From DATLAN01 sp035527455 (lineage in GTDB: Bacteria > Planctomycetota > Planctomycetia > Pirellulales > Thermoguttaceae), in contig DATLAN010000217.1 in assembly GCA_035527455.1 (NCBI GenBank), positions 1 to 6,141 of the forward strand: a stretch of DNA of 6,141 nucleotides, in the 5' to 3' direction. The translations under genes and the position numbers were made by a program. The notes under the pieces are model-generated. The model was not told the origin of the DNA and did not search any database. It worked only from the letters and a program-made list of their open reading frames with translations. Every line of letters begins with the position of its first letter. Within the stretch, counting starts at the first letter, position 1. Below are positions 5,216 through 6,141 of the stretch, piece after piece.

Positions 5216-6141
5216 TTCGGTCGCCCATACGACAGCTTGGACACCGCGGCGTGTTTGCTCCCCGATCGGATCTTCGCGTAGAGCTGCATGGTCACCGCCA
5301 AGGTCTTGTGGCCCAGCAACTCTTGAACGGTCTTCGGGTCGGTGCCCGTCTCAATGAGGTCCGTGGCAAACGTCTTCCGGAGGGAGTGAACGTCCAGGTG
5401 GTCGATCTCGTGTCCCTCCGCGTCCACTCGCCGCGTCCGGATGCCTGCCAGGTGGTAACAGCGCATCAGGCGCCGATAGATGCAGCTGCCGTTCAGGGGC
5501 GTGCTGTGCGTCGTGGTGAAGACGTGGTTCCGGGTGAACCGCTCCGCAAGATCGCTGGTCGCCCCGGCCCTTCGAAGGCTCCGCGCGTCTTCCAGCTTGG
5601 ACAGGATTTTCCACAGCCCCGGCTCGATGGGGATCCGCCGGGCGTTGTGGGTCTTGCTCACCCCCCGGCGGACGTTCAGTTCCCTCGCATCCCAGTCGAT
5701 GTCCGAAAACGTCAGGGCGGCGAGTTCGGCCTTTCGCATGCCCGTCACGAGGAAGGCGTACCACACGTCTCGCCAAGGCTGGGAGCTGGCGTCAAGCAGC
5801 CGGTCGACCTCCCCCGGCTCCAGGGCCCTGCCTTCCTTGGGGTGGTCGTGTGGTAGCGGCCCGATGCCGTCAATCGGGTTGCTGCCAATCTTTTTCCGTT
5901 TAACGGCCCACCGCAGCATCCGGGCAAGCGTGTCCACGTCGATGTTGACCGTCCGCGGGGAAACCCCCTCGGCCAGTCGCCGCTCCCGGTAGTCGAGCAC
6001 AGCGTCGGCCGTCAACTGCGCCACCCGCTTCGGCACGTGGGGGAGGATGGCGGCGAGACTGTACTCGTAGCGGCGGACGGTGCCGGGCTTGTTGACCTGG
6101 CGGCAGTGGCGGACGTACTGGCGCCTGAGGTCTTCCAGGGG
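5137..6141 (-). CDS. int: Tyrosine recombinase (integrase), 5' end beyond the window
   Basis: 334 residues are visible and the frame is open at the right edge, so the N-terminus is missing. A GTG at 6036 is in frame, but homologous-looking sequence continues upstream of it (LRRQYVRHCRQVNKPGTVRRYEYSL), so it is unlikely to be the start. A SAM-like core-binding domain occupies visible residues 1-90. The catalytic domain then shows R136 (TGMRKAEL), K163 (VSKTHNARRIP), H252-x-x-R255 (HSLRKTF), H278 (LLGHKTL) and nucleophile Y288 (MQLYAKI): a complete set. It would integrate and excise the element at tRNA-Leu, whose 3' fragment starts 8 bp past the stop codon. The polar tail is encoded over one of the attP repeats. 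Confidence 0.93.
   Translation of the reverse strand, partial: PLEDLRRQYVRHCRQVNKPGTVRRYEYSLAAILPHVPKRVAQLTADAVLDYRERRLAEGVSPRTVNIDVDTLARMLRWAVKRKKIGSNPIDGIGPLPHDHPKEGRALEPGEVDRLLDASSQPWRDVWYAFLVTGMRKAELAALTFSDIDWDARELNVRRGVSKTHNARRIPIEPGLWKILSKLEDARSLRRAGATSDLAERFTRNHVFTTTHSTPLNGSCIYRRLMRCYHLAGIRTRRVDAEGHEIDHLDVHSLRKTFATDLIETGTDPKTVQELLGHKTLAVTMQLYAKIRSGSKHAAVSKLSYGRPKTTQKLHSSSEGGQETTGGRSPQVPS

Noticed and set aside
5176..5856. Plus-strand open frame of 226 codons opposite the integrase
   Set aside because: It is antisense to a recombinase with all catalytic residues present, and is open only because of GC-rich codon use.

Overview
The window is GC-rich bacterial DNA in which every convincing gene lies on the minus strand. 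It reads as most of a small integrative, phage-like element. A Gemmata-like planctomycete host is my best guess. It rests on composition, protein style and a low-complexity repeat near the left edge that resembles interspersed repeats of that group. This is recalled, not searched.

Right to left (direction of transcription): a tyrosine recombinase with all catalytic residues, cut by the right edge (5137-6141). A 227-bp intergenic region (4910-5136) carries the 3' part of a tRNA-Leu(CAA) gene flanked by direct and inverted short repeats, which is the layout of a complete phage attachment site (attP). A 356-aa protein of unknown function with lower GC follows (3839-4909). Next are a helically phased array of ACGGGTCA repeats (3764-3833) and a tight gene string: an excisionase-type HTH protein (3442-3726), a winged-helix replication-initiator-like protein (2576-3445), a zinc-ribbon protein (2250-2579), a helical protein (1712-2224), a phage major capsid protein of the gpT / U35 prohead-HK97 type (547-1707), and an unrecognised protein (126-542) whose C-terminus runs into a repeat. 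Two junctions overlap by 4 bp (ATGA, GTGA) and two have 4-bp gaps, so this is probably one operon.

The likely logic is that integrase and excisionase move the element at tRNA-Leu, the winged-helix protein handles replication or its control, and the last genes build a head. No terminase, portal, prohead protease or tail gene is visible. The element could be a capsid-encoding satellite, a decayed prophage, or a phage whose other genes lie outside the window.

The most interesting signals are: (1) an apparently intact attP, with the tRNA fragment between repeat arms, which implies a circular form or tandem copies; (2) direct repeats and palindromes inside the linker-coding part of the initiator gene, resembling the lambda O/ori arrangement; (3) an in-frame A AAA AAC slippery heptamer in the same linker, where a -1 shift meets a stop after five codons and would give a DNA-binding-domain-only product; (4) the phased ACGGGTCA array before the excisionase gene.
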